Shown here piece after piece: positions 11,714 through 22,868 of a stretch of DNA of 64,000 nt; position 1 is the first letter of the stretch; every line of letters begins with the position of its first letter. The stretch is taken from positions 496,001 to 560,000 of the forward strand of contig NW_026516225.1 in the NCBI RefSeq assembly GCF_025602895.1. Direction: 5' to 3'. A model generated the notes under the pieces. That model ran no database searches, was not told where the DNA came from, and saw only the letters and a list, made by a program, of their open reading frames with translations. This DNA comes from Polychytrium aggregatum. Taxonomy: Eukaryota; Chytridiomycota; Chytridiomycetes; Polychytriales. Both the position numbers and the translations under genes were made by a program.

Positions 11714-13079
11714 TGGGAGGGCCGAGGCGAGGACGTCCAAGAGTCACAGGCCAGTAGTGTAAGCAGACATGTCCAGAGAGCTCGTCGGACAGCTCGCCTC
11801 CACGATCGCCAGCAAGATCGCTTGGAGCTGCTGAGGGCAATCTGAATGCCCGATGCCACAGTAGTCAGATAGCCAAAGCCAGCGAGCGATCCTCTGCGTG
11901 TGTTCGCCTACCTTGAGCGGCGCTTCTGGCAAACATGGCTGGGATTGACGAGCAGTTGCGTTTGGGTGGACAAGGGTGGTTTTATGCTTGTCGATCCAGT
12001 TATCGCGGACGAGCAAAACAGACGAGTATGAGCTTGCTTTGCAAAGATGCAGCAGGGTTGATGGCCAAGATCGAGGACGAGGGACGTCGTCGCCAATGCG
12101 GACAGGCAGATCCCGAAGGCAGCAGGGACGGGCAGGGACGGGCAGGGGTGTGATCTTGCAAAAGCGAGTGCTTGCAGATCCAGGACGAAGCGAGGCGAGC
12201 GAGGGGCGGGTGCGGGTGGAGAGGGAGCGGCAGCCTTTATGGGGGAGGGGACTGTCGCGCCAGCGATGACAAGTCGTGAACAAGCCCGCAGAAGCAGCGA
12301 CAGGGTGACTCACACCTACCAGCGATGCGCTTGGCGGAGCGACGACGAAGACAGACGAGCTGGCCGACAAACAGATGGGGCGGGTCGGTTGAAGGACCAG
12401 AAATACTTGAGCTGGCGGGTGACTCAGAGGGCGCCCGTTTTTTCCCTCCACGCGAACAGAAAGGCCGCAGACGCGAGCTGTCCTGTGCGACGTGCGCAAC
12501 GGCGCTGGTTGGTCCGCAGGCCATGTTTTTCCGGCCATCCGCCCCCCAGCAATCGGCCAGCCAGAACCGTGGGTCTGAGGCGCCGAGATTGGACGGGGCC
12601 GGATGGTCGGCTGTGGAGATGGCTGTGGAGATGGCTGTGGAGATCGCCGTGGAGGGGCTATCGAGGTGGATGCGGTGGCGAGGTGGATGCGGTGGCGAGG
12701 TGGATGCGGTGGGCACTTCGCCGGCCTCGCCGCCAAGAGCTTGACGAATGGGAAACGGGCACTTGCTTCGGGGCCAGCGATCCGTTCGCGAACCAAAGTC
12801 TCGTCCAACATGGCGCGCCATGGCGCTGCCGCAATGCTGGGCGCGTGAGCAGACACATGCAAGCCAGAGGAACAAATACGAGCAAACGCACGCCTGGGAG
12901 GAACGAACACGAACAAACGAGTTCTGCCACATGTTTATTGAGCTCGGGGCTGAGCCAGCCCAGAGATTCGCGAAAGCCACTCGGCAGTATTCGGAGCATG
13001 CGTTGCCGCGTTGGGCAGTCTCGGCTGCTGTCGTCATGGCCACGACGCCCATACTGCTGCAATTCCCGTTGTTGCTTGT
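11714..13079. other. Intergenic region without a supported gene
   Basis: Upstream of HEM13 and downstream of transcription-factor gene A. Several overlapping frames of 200-390 codons exist on both strands but none shows a domain, a consistent start or splice logic; they reflect high GC content. Short tandem repeats lie at 12609-12712. Confidence 0.45.
12609..12712 (+). repeat. Two adjacent short tandem arrays (12 bp x3, 17 bp x3)
   Basis: GGCTGTGGAGAT occurs three times at 12609-12644, followed by CGAGGTGGATGCGGTGG three times at 12662-12712. The two units share a GGTGGA/TGGAGA-like core. Confidence 0.9.
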
Positions 13080-16000
13080 TCAGCCCAGAGGACTCGAGGT
13101 GCTGGTGCTTGGCTTTGAAGCGCCGGTATCGGCTTCGCCCTGGCTGCCTTCGGTGGCGGGATTGCTGCCGCTACCGCTGCCAATTAACGGAAGACTTTCG
13201 TCCTCAATAAGCGACAAGAAAAGCGGACTCGGCCAGTCCTGGAGTCCAAACGGCGGCGACGGCATTGTAAAGTACTCAAAGTCGCTTGGGTTTGCAAGGG
13301 TTGTACCGACCGACAATGGCACGGCGGAGGGATTCCCGAAGTGTGCGAGATCGCTGTGCGCCGCCTCGGAAACGGCCGAGTTGACGTTGCCCGACGCCAG
13401 CAGGGTATCGAGTCCAAATGGCAGCTGCACAGGCGGTAGTGTATCGCTCCGTGAATGAAAATCGAGCTTCAGGCCAGGTCTGCTTGCGTTTGGGTTCTGC
13501 TCAGAGCCGTGAATCGCTGTGGACGAGTGAAGCTGTAGCGGCACATAGGTGATTGCAGCGCCGCTATCTCTCTGCTCGGACTGCAGGGTGGGTGTTGCTA
13601 CTGACTGAAACATGGCTTGTGCTGGCGCTGGCGCTTGAGCGGACACAGCCGGAGCTGGGGGAGTCGGAGCAGGGCGGATCAGAATCGGGCGAGGCGGCTT
13701 GCTGGTTTGGACGGAAGGGGTCGGTGTTCGCTGAGCAGATTCGTCGCGGTGCTGTAGAAGCGAGGACGCCAATGCACTCTCGCTCGTCAGGGAGTCTTCC
13801 GGGCGCTGGCCGGCTTTGCCGTCGGAGTAGCCAAGCTGAAGGACCGGACGAACGGCAATCGGCCGTTTGTAAGACACCCGTCCGGTCGTGCACTTTGTGA
13901 TGAGCCGACGCAAGAATGCGACCACACCCGAGTGCAGATTCTCGAGAAACACCAGCGTTTCGTTCAAATCGTTGGCCAAGAGCACCATGTCCCTGTGGTC
14001 GAGCGGCTCCTTAGTGGGTGCCCCGAGGATGACGTCGATCAGCAGCGTGATCGACAGCACTGCGTAGTGGACCATCAACGACCGCTGAAAGACGTGCTGG
14101 GTCGGCGAAACAAGTGCCGGGTGGTTCCTGAGGCAGCCCGCAATCTCGCGCACATTCCTGATCAACTTCATGGGCACCTTGTCGCCGGTCATCCGCGTTG
14201 CTATGATGATATAGGCGTTGAAGCGAAGCACGAGCCAATGGCGGAGTGACCAAGTTGGTCTGTTTCCAGGCCGAAGCGACGCCAGAGCGTCCTCATACGC
14301 CGGCGGGAGAGTCGACCACCAGTGCTCGAGCTCGTTGAGAGCGTGGCGACCCACCGTGCGCCGCCGCTCCGGCGTATTGAGCGCTTTTGAGCCGTTGAGC
14401 ACGTTCAGCATCTGCGTCGAGATTTGACAGAGCCGGAAGATGATGTACAGGAACTGGTTCCAGATGTCTTCTTCCTCGCCTTTGATGACAAGCGACGGAT
14501 CCCAGGCTAGTGGCGTGTCGGCAGAACCAAAGTAAAGGTCAAAACCATTGCCGAGCCAAGTCAACCCTGCTAGAGCACTCTCTGTGATGGAAAGGCTTTG
14601 CACCACGGCCACTCTACCGTCACAGCAACAGACCGGACCTGAGGCCGCTCGCAGGTGCTCTACCGGTGGCTCTACGGATGCAACTGATCCTTACATCCTT
14701 CGGGAATGAGAACCGGGCGGCCGGTCAGAAACGAGCTCAGACGGTCCATGATATAGAGCATCGCAAAGGTGTTTCTGTGGACGATGAACCGGACTGACTT
14801 TTGGCGCACATCGCCGAGCTCTCGGTACGGATTCAAGTGGAAACCAATGTCGATGGTCATCGAATAGGCAACGGCTTGAGGCCAAAGTCCGCGTTCAAAG
14901 TTAGTTCAAGCGAGTCGATTGGGCCGGTTAGTAGGGGGTGATGCTATCCCGGTGCGAACGCCATGAACTGAACGAGACACTTCCGAGGTCAGCAATCGCT
15001 GACCCCGTTTTACAGCATAGCCTCATGTAGCTCCTGCGGGCGGGAAAGACTTACCAACATAGTTTCGGCTGCGCTGGTACAGAAAGTCGGCCGAGTCGAT
15101 GCAGATCAAGCCCCAAAGGATAAGGGACTGCACCATCTGAATATGTGGGTAACCCAAATGCTTGTGAACTTGCGATTCGCAGTGGTTCATCAGCCGCCTC
15201 TGTGTCGCAATCGGATCAAATGACTTGGAACTCTTGAGCTTGGGCGATTGCTGTGCCATGAGCGTGCAAATCACCCACACGAGCAGATTGAACACCTGAG
15301 GAAGGCCACAGCGAGCCATTGAGCGGGCAACGGCCAAGCAAATCATATCAGCGCCATTGAACCGTAACAGCACGCAGCCACGAATATGCACCCATGCCGC
15401 TCTCTGCATCGGCTTTGTGAGCATCCCCCTCGATCGCCCTCCATCCCCGCCGTGATGCTGGCCAGACCCACACGTTGCTGCCTTGATGATTCCCCGTACC
15501 TCGGTATGATAAGGCTGGTTGTACTCGGCGAAAAAGTCGTCGTAAGAGCACATTGCCGAGACGGACTGGACCATGTGGAAAAAGCACTCGATCAGGTGCG
15601 TTGTCGTGGGCTCGTCAAAGGGTAGCGACGAAGCTTTGGGTATCCGTATAACGTCCGGTCGCAGTGACAGCTCGGCCTCCAGCGGCGCCTCTTGACTCCA
15701 GTCGAGATCCGACAGGAACCAAGACCATTGATTGCTTTCGTAGCCGCCGATGGGATCTCCTCTGGGGGCCTTGGGATGGGCATTGGCTGATCGGATACAC
15801 AGCACAAGAGGGCGAAGAATGTCAAAGACAAATGGCAACAGATCCGGTCCAGATCAGCAAGACGAGCGCCTGGACGAGCAACGAAGCTGCATCTCAGGAG
15901 CAACGGCGACAGCGGCCATGGCCATGGCAGCATCGATCAGGCCATGAAACGAACCTGCTGGCGTATTGGCTGCGGTGGGTTGGCTGGCCCAGTTCTGCTG

Positions 16001-16309
16001 CTGGGGGTGGGTTGGGGAGAACGAACAGCGTCAGGAATCAAAAGCAACTCTGGGCACTTTGGAACAGGCTCCAGGCTGATGCGGCCAACAGATGAGTCGC
16101 CGCAGGCATGTACAGGACCACTCGTTCCGGTGCCTTTGCAGAGGTCTCGCCAGAGCGAACACGGCCGTGACTGCGTAAGCCAGATGAGTCATGGGCTTGA
16201 AGGGGGGGAAAGTGGTCCTTACGCTGAAGCTGGACATGCACGGCACCTCTACTGGGCGGATGCTGTCATAGAAGGTTCGCTTCTGGCTTGATCTCAATGG
16301 CTCGCTCAT
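13080..16309 (-). CDS. Fungal transcription-factor-domain protein A, lacking the Zn2Cys6 cluster
   Basis: Paralogue of the two downstream transcription-factor genes. Exons 16309-16223, 16000-15955, 15786-15500, 15295-15055, 14874-14695 and 14506-13080 join to 755 residues. From the third exon on, exon sizes, phases and sequence match genes B and C (DDFFAEYNQ; VFNLLVWVICTLM; MTIDIGFHLNPYRELGD; LYIMDRLSSFLTGRPVLI), the middle homology domain of fungal Zn2Cys6 regulators. The 29-codon first exon (MSEPLRSSQKRTF) carries no CxxC..C cluster and none is visible up to the next gene, so it may be a regulator without its own DNA-binding finger, or its true first exon lies elsewhere. The first two exons are the weakest part of the model. 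The C-terminal 250 residues are Ser/Pro/Ala-rich, like an activation region. Confidence 0.75.
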
Positions 16310-17066
16310 TCTGGCTGTTGCTGTGATGGGTCGGAAGAGTGGGTTGGCAGGGCGATGCAAAGCGACAGGGCCAGCAAAAGACTGTTCCAAATCACAGCGT
16401 CGGGTTCGTCAGAGCAGGTTCCCGTTTGTTTCGGAGCGAATGGGGCGAGCTCGGCCGGGCCATGAGTCTTGCTCCCTGCTGCAGCACCGTCCTGCAGGAG
16501 CCTTCCAGGTTGTCGAGCATTGTCGGCTCCATCAAGCACCACCAGGCACCATCAGGTTCGTCGAACGGAGCAGTCGACAGTCAAGACTACTCAGTGGCCC
16601 CGAAGCAGCCCGGCACCTGGCCAGACGAGGGACTCGGCGACTCACCAACACTGGTGCTGAGGCGGATCGGCAGGACGAGTGCGATGGGCGAGGCGAGTTG
16701 GATGGGCAGGACAGGCAGTCGACGGCCCGGCCCGGAGAGGAAACGAAGGAACCCGCACTTTTGAAGGGCCGAATCGGCATTTCGCTCTGAGCGGGGCCAA
16801 TTCGGCTATATTCCACGACAAGGGCGTCCGACCGGCGCACCCGGCCCATTGCCCAGAAGCCAGCCAATGCACTGCTGATGCACTGCTGATGCGCTATTGG
16901 CACGCCGCTGGGACAATGATGATGCGCTACCGGTGCGCTACCGATCGCTGACGATCGCTGACGAGACACAGACATTCACTACTCTATTCCAAGTTTCGGC
17001 AACAGAGGCGCTGCCGACGAGAGGGGATCGAATAGCACCAACTCCACGCAGTTGCCATCAGCACTG
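16310..17066. other. Intergenic region between transcription-factor genes A and B
   Basis: Presumed promoter of gene A and 3' flank of gene B. I looked here for a zinc-cluster exon for gene A and found none. Small direct repeats (TGCACTGCTGA around 16866-16890, GATCGCTGAC near 16943-16963) are the only structure seen. Confidence 0.5.
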
Positions 17067-20000
17067 TCACCACGGAGGGGAGGCAATCACAAATCTCTGC
17101 TGCTGCTGCGATGGAGGATGCAGCAGCGGCTGTGGCGGTGGCGGAGGCATATGCAACTGCGGCAATGGTTGTAGCAATGGCGGTGCTTGCTGTTGGAGTT
17201 GGGACTGTGACGGCTGCTGTGTTTGCGACTGGGCCGGCTGGGTCGACTGATGCCGCTGCGGCGGTGTTGGATATCGCTGTTGGCTCTTGTCTGTCGCATT
17301 TGCAGCAACCATGGCGGGAGGCGGTAGTACGCCAATACCGACGGGCAGCGGATGCCGGAGCATGGTGTCTTGATAGATTGCCGGTATGTACGATGCTGTG
17401 GCGACGGCAGCCTGGCCCAGTGGTATTGGAGATAACGTTGGGTAAAGCGCGAGTGGCTGGGGCTGCTGCGGACCGGGCTTGTCCTGGACTTGCTGAACAG
17501 CAGAGTAGTCGCTCGAGCCAAGGACAACGTATCCAGCGTTTGTGAGCCCCGGGTTGGCGATGCCCTTGGCGGACACGAGGTCGTACGAGATTGCATCCAG
17601 TGGGTTTACTGCAGCGGATAGAGACTGCCGTCGCTCAACAGAAACGCTAGGGTAGGGATTCGGTGGCACGATCTGGTTGGAGTTGAAGCGATGGCATCCA
17701 TTGATTGTCGCAGATGGCAGCTCTGGCGGCTCTGGAACACTGCGTACCAGACGCTCGGGTGGCATTGGTCTTGACGCAAGAGAGTAAGCGACTTGGCTCG
17801 GGAGTGTGCTGGCGCTGGCGCTGGTGCTTGGCTGCGTGTCGCTAATGGTGCCGAAACCAGAGGAGCTCGGAATGGGACACGCGGGTTGAGGAGCCAGCCC
17901 GGCCTCCACTAACGATCCGGCCTCAAACTGGAGTCGGCTCGTGTTTGGCTGTTGGGCATTCGCAGCTGACGCTAGCGAGTAGCTGTTGTATGGTATCGAT
18001 GCAGCTGTAGCGCCGATAGCTGGACTGTCGTGGAAGGCCAACGGCACATGGCACATAAGTTCGAGCTGACCAGCAGCTGCAGTCTCTGCTGTTGGCGAGG
18101 GTTCAATCAGACGGCGCTGCTCGGTGACTTCGAGGCTTCGGCGCTGGACTGTTTGCCAGTTGATGCACTTGTCGATGATTTGCCGCAGCCGCACCGACGA
18201 GGCCACGCCAAGGTCCTCCAGCAATACAAGAGTTTCGTTCAGTTCACTGATGATGAGCACCTTTTCTTCTGTGCCCCCGCCTCCGCTCGAAGACATGGCA
18301 GTAATCACGTCCAAAAGAACAGTGGCGGCCACCATAGCCAGATGGGAGCACAGGGAACGTTGAAAGACATATTCGCCTCGGCGCGGTCGAGGGAACGACC
18401 TGAAGCACTTGACAATAGAGCGGGCGCAGTTGATTGACTCGGGGGTATGCCTTGCCGAAATCATGCGCTTTGTGAGGATCTTGAGGCAGTAGTATCGGAG
18501 GTGGAGCCAGTGACGGCCGGTCCAGGCTTCCTCTGGCACAGCACGGTAGTAGGCTGGCAGATTGGCCCAAAAGCGATCAAGCTCTGCGTCGGCACGGCGC
18601 CCGATCGCCGTGCGTCTTTCCTCGGTGTTGAAGAACTTGGGACCATTCAAGATATCGATGATATCGCTGCCGATCCGCCCGAGATCGACAAACATGAGCA
18701 TGAAACTGTAGTCTTCATCGGGCCATTGGTATGAAAGTAGAGATGCGTCCCACACTGCACGCGCCAACAAGTGTAACGAAAGTTGGTTAGTCGGGTGTCG
18801 AAGGGAGGATTGTGAGAAGTGAATAGGGAGAGACACGGAGATATGGAGATATGGAGACATGGAGACAGGCAGTGCGATAGACAGCGCTGTAAGTAAGAGT
18901 GCAGCAACATTCGGTGCAACACAAGTGTTGGTAGTCTATTGCGTGTCCCTGCACCTCCATCACCACACGATCCGGTAGAATGGGCCGCAATACACCGCAC
19001 TAGAATACGACACAGTGCAGCGGTAAAGCACACGAACACTCACTGTCGTCTCGGATAAACGCAGGCCGCCCCGAAATGAATGCTGAGAGACGATCGGCGG
19101 TGTACAGGCTGAAAAAAGTGCCGTGGTAGATCTTCTTGGTGGCATCGTCGAGTGGAGGATTGCGCATATCATCGATATCCAGATGGAGGGCAAGTTCAAT
19201 AGCCATCGAGCAGGCCAGGGCTGGCGAAGTGAAGTGAAGTGAGATTGTCAGTAAAAATGCATGCCAGCAGCAGCAATAGCAATAGCAATAGCACCGGTGA
19301 TGTATGCACCCGATCCGCTTACCAAGGTACGAGCCCGTGCTGTGACGGATAAGCTCGGTGCTATCGAGACAGATCAGACTCCAGATAATCAGGGAACGAA
19401 GCGTATGGATGTTTGGGAACTGTTGCAGCCTCTTTAGGAGCGGTATGCAGTGGTTGAACATGGTGCGTTGAGTCGATGCCACGTCGCGGAATCCAATGTT
19501 TGCCAGCGAGCCATTCTGGAGGGACACGAATGCGCAAATGGTCCAAACGAGCAAGCTGAAGGGCTGGCGGCGAAGGTACCGGCATCAACGAGTGAGTGTC
19601 CAGAGAGCAACAAGGCGATACAGTCCAGCACTTGACCTGGCCATGCTTTTGCAAGCCAGCAGAGAGCAGCAGAGCAGTAGCAGAGCAGCAGCGTCATGGC
19701 GCACTCCTCATGAGGTATGAGATATGTGCGCTCCGTGTACATCCCGTCATGCGTCTCACGGCACGCTCGATTGCAAACTTCATGGCAGACTCACCTCCGT
19801 GTGCATCTCGGCATTGTATTCTTGTTCAAAGTATGGAAGGTGAAACATGGATGTGATTGAGCGGTTCGTCGCAAAGAAGCTCCGGATCAGTGCCTGGGTG
19901 AGTTCCTCACAGAAGGGAATCGACTTTGTCCGCGGGATGAGCAGCAGAGCCGAGACCGGGGAAGCGACTGCGAACTCGATCAGCCCCTTGGGGTTGCGCG

Positions 20001-21294
20001 GACAGTGCTCAAGACACCTGCCGCCGCCGAGCGACGTTGCCCCGAGATAGGTGGTTGTTCCAATGGTCGAGTCTAGGACTGCACATGGACAATCGAGTCA
20101 GAGTCCACTCACGGCGGGTGAATGAGCTGCGATAGTGTTGCGAGATGGGAGCCCGAGAACAACGGCGAGTCCGCCGCTCGGTTGCGATGGCGGGTCGTCA
20201 CCAACAGTGATCAACCGTCATCGATGATGGGTGAGTCACTATCACATCCGTCAGGACCCTTTGGGCGGCATGGCAGTTCCCGAAGCGTGCGCCAGAGCGG
20301 CGGGGTTATTTGCATGCCGCCGGAGAAACTTACTTGCGCAAAGGTCGCCGCCCCACATCCCAGTCTGGGCCGCGAGACAATCGGACGACAACAACGATGT
20401 GAGCGGAGCATCTAGACAGCACTATCGACGCAGCCCGCAAAGGCCAGAAGAACATGGGCCGTCGAGACGACGCCCGGAGAGGATTGCGCCGGGATAGACA
20501 AACCTCGGGATCGCCATATGTGCTCGAGGCGGCTGCAGGAGCAGGCTGGAAGCTGCTTGCCAACAGAGGAGGGTTGCCTCTGCCAGGTTGTGGAAACACG
20601 CTGACTGGCAGTTGGTTGCGAGGCTGCGGTCCTCGTTTGAGCTGAGGCTTCTCATAAGCTGGATGCCAGCCAGAGTGGCAAGACGATGATGACGATGATG
20701 ACGATGATGACGATGGTGATGATGATGATGACGATGATGATGATAACGATGGTGATGATGATGAGAGAGAATCCAGCGGCAGGCCGATAACGGCGGCGCT
20801 GCGAGAGGCATCCACAAAAGTCCACGGCCGTGCGAAACCAGACGACGGGCTGGTCGATGCCCCTGAGCCATCCACGCCCAGCGACAGTATGCGAGAGCAA
20901 ACGGGGATACGGACTGCAGGTAAATCCGCTTTCTCGACAGGACGTGCAGGGCTGATCGCCGCTGCATTTGTTGCGCTTGAGACGACAGACTGGCGAGTTG
21001 GGGAAGAAATCAGAGCGAGAGCGAGGCAGCGCCGACAGGAAAGAGTCACAGACATGACCGACAGGAGAGGGTGAGGGACATCGCCGATCCAAGCCGGAGG
21101 CATCGCCGATCCAAGCCGGAGGCATCGCCGATAGGGGCCGCCGAGCCTAGCCTGGCCAGGACGAGGCGGGACGAGCCCAAAGTCTGGGAAGATCGGTTCG
21201 TGGCTATTTGTCTGCTCTTACCGTCGCATGCACGGGTTGTTCGGCTCTGCTTCGGCCGCTTGGCCGGCGGGGTGCTGTCGGCGATGGAGCTCAT
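17067..21294 (-). CDS. Zn2Cys6 transcription factor B
   Basis: Fungal binuclear zinc-cluster regulator. Eight exons: 21294-21222, 20989-20915, 20658-20334, 20126-20113, 20078-19795, 19563-19323, 19220-19044, 18754-17067; they close in frame to 958 residues. The cluster is complete across the first intron: Cys23-x2-Cys26-x6-Cys33-x5-Cys39-x2-Cys42-x6-Cys49 (ACDVCRLKRNKC then SGDQPCTSCRESGFTC). A KRGP-type linker follows, then the middle homology domain (PFSLLVWTICAFV, SLYTADRLSAFISGRPAF). The C-terminus is rich in Gln and Pro, as in activation domains. Exon 4 is a 14-base micro-exon inferred from phase and alignment with gene C. The intron 2 donor (GTCCGT) is unusual but sits exactly where gene C splices. 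Target genes are unknown. Confidence 0.87.
20683..20764 (-). repeat. GAT/GAC trinucleotide microsatellite in intron 2 of gene B
   Basis: About 80 bases of GATGAC/GATGAT repeats. In one minus-strand frame it would read polySer, in others polyHis or polyIle; the exon model places it in the intron 20914-20659. Confidence 0.85.
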
Positions 21295-21974
21295 GGAATT
21301 GGGGGGCAAGACGAAGGTGGCGAGATCGGAGAGGTCGACTGGTCGGCAGGCAGATGAAAGGAGAATCCGAGGGTGAAGGGTGGATGCCGGCGCAGGACTG
21401 GAGGGCGCATGGACGGACAAGCAGACGAAAGGAGAAGAGCCGGCGTGAGGAATCGGGGCCGATTGCGGAGGGCAGGTTGCTCTGAATCTCGAATGCCGAC
21501 CCAGACAGCCCAGACAGCCCAGACAGCCCACGGCAAAGCCAGCGACCAGACCCGGTGGTGGGATGCAGACACAGGGTCAACAGCGACGAGCCAAACCCGG
21601 CACCAGAATTGCCTGGCGACAGGCCGCCCCCGCCATGAGCGACATCTCTAAAGACACCTACACGGATTATACACAAACACATGCACGGATACACATGCCT
21701 GAGAGCTGGTCGGTCAAGGCGGGCGATGACGAAAAATACCCCCAAGCCGGACCGATGGCAGTCGCTGGGAGAGCGAGCCCGCATTGGGGCCGAAAACGGC
21801 GGTCTTTGTTGGGCGGCGAGACGCGGCGAGGGCGGCACGGGGCTGCGGTGCCCACAGCAACAGTGGCCGCGAGAGCAGGCGAGGGCTGGCGAGGTGTTCT
21901 CGCTGCAGCGGTTACTGGGTGCGACCCCAACAAGCTGGGTCGCACAACCAATGCAGAGGGATGAACAGGGCTGG

Positions 21975-22094
21975 TTGAGCAGGGCGGGTTGAGCAGGGCG
22001 GGTTGAGCAGGGCGGGTTGAGCAGGGCGGGTTGAGCAGGGCGGGTTGAGCAGGGCGGGTTGAGCAGGGCGGGTTGAGCAGGGCGGGTTGAGCAG
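21975..22094 (+). repeat. 14-bp minisatellite, nine units
   Basis: TTGAGCAGGGCGGG is repeated head to tail with almost no divergence, suggesting recent expansion. There are no spacers, so this is not a CRISPR-like array. Confidence 0.95.
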
Positions 22095-22251
22095 CCGGAG
22101 AAGAAGATAGCAGACAGAGACATGCCCGGCTGGTGTCAGAGGAGATCGGAGGGTTGTTTGGCCGCTCGCCCGACTGCCTGATCGGCCATGCGGTTTCGTT
22201 CGAAGGCGTCGCTGCCGTGCCTGGCGCAAATACAGCACAGCCATCGTTGGG

Positions 22252-22569
22252 TGTTACAGGCAATCCAATAAAAAACGGGACACCCGGGATTTTGACCATT
22301 CATCGAATATTTTGTTACCCAATGTTATCGCGCGCTGGCCATGACCATTCGCCGGACAGTGTGGAATCGCGACGTCAATGCGGCGCGCAACATGATCACA
22401 GTATGCAGGTCGATTGTGGAGATCGGAGAGCGACCGGCGGTCTTCACTCGGAGGCTGCCAAAGTGATCTGTTTTATTTCTTGTGGCTTTGCTTGACGCAA
22501 GCACAGCACATACTACATGTTCATGGAAACGGCTATATTGTCCCGTTTTTTTCTGAATAAAGTGTAAGC
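22252..22569 (+). mobile_element. Fanzor-derived short element, copy 1
   Basis: A 318-bp element with terminal inverted repeats. The inner 13 bases AAAAAACGGGACA (22270-22282) are perfectly inverted at 22539-22551. The right outer end (GTGTAAGC) is the complement of GCTTACA seen at the left end of copy 2, giving a 31-bp imperfect terminal repeat; the left outer end of this copy is TGTTACA. Inside it carries the last ~57 codons of a TnpB/Fanzor-like protein and about 100 bases of 3' non-coding sequence. I see no clear target-site duplication. It is non-autonomous: no full nuclease or transposase is present. Confidence 0.75.
22296..22466 (+). pseudogene. C-terminal remnant of a Fanzor/TnpB-like RNA-guided nuclease
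   Basis: An open frame of 56 codons ending in TGA (22464-22466) contains MTIRRTVWNRDVNAARNM followed by SIVEIGERPAVFTRR. NRDVNAARN is the signature around the last catalytic Asp of the RuvC domain in IS605 TnpB and eukaryotic Fanzor proteins, normally placed close to the C-terminus as here. The rest of the nuclease is absent, with a stop codon just upstream at 22293-22295. Copies 2 and 3 of the element keep the SIV-x-TGER tail but not the NRDVNAAR block. Family assignment rests on a short motif, so a profile search is needed. Confidence 0.65.
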
Positions 22570-22585
22570 ATAGTCAGCAGTGGTA

Positions 22586-22667
22586 TCATCAACATCATCA
22601 ATAGCATCGCTATCAACATCATCAATAACATCATCATCAGCAGCATCAGCAGCAGCAGCAGCAACAC
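22586..22667 (+). repeat. ATC/AGC trinucleotide repeat
   Basis: Interrupted ATCATCAACATC repeats passing into AGCAGC repeats, between the element and the start of gene C. Confidence 0.85.
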
Positions 22668-22868
22668 CGCCATCGACCCCATCGAGTATCCGCCGATGTC
22701 GAGCATCGCTGCCACCCGCAGCCAGCAAGTCCGAACCCAGCATCTCGTCGAGCACCCCTCTGCCAAGCCAGCGGGGCTTGACGCCATTGGCTGTTTGTTC
22801 CTCAGCGCCGATCGACAAACCCCCGCTTGCAAACGCATCTGCCCCCCGGGGATGTCTCGCTCCCAGCC

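Larger units (their letters stand above)
21295..22868. other. Divergent region between transcription-factor genes B and C
   Basis: Shared upstream region of two paralogous regulators. It holds a 14-bp minisatellite, a Fanzor-derived element and an ATC/AGC microsatellite, annotated separately. No further gene is supported. Confidence 0.6.

Noticed and set aside
11744-13210. Several long overlapping frames on both strands (up to 390 codons)
   Set aside because: High GC and tandem repeats explain them; no start, domain or splice logic agrees between them.
20330-21103. Minus-strand frame with long polySer stretch
   Set aside because: The polySer is the GAT/GAC microsatellite of intron 2 of gene B; gene C splices at the homologous site.
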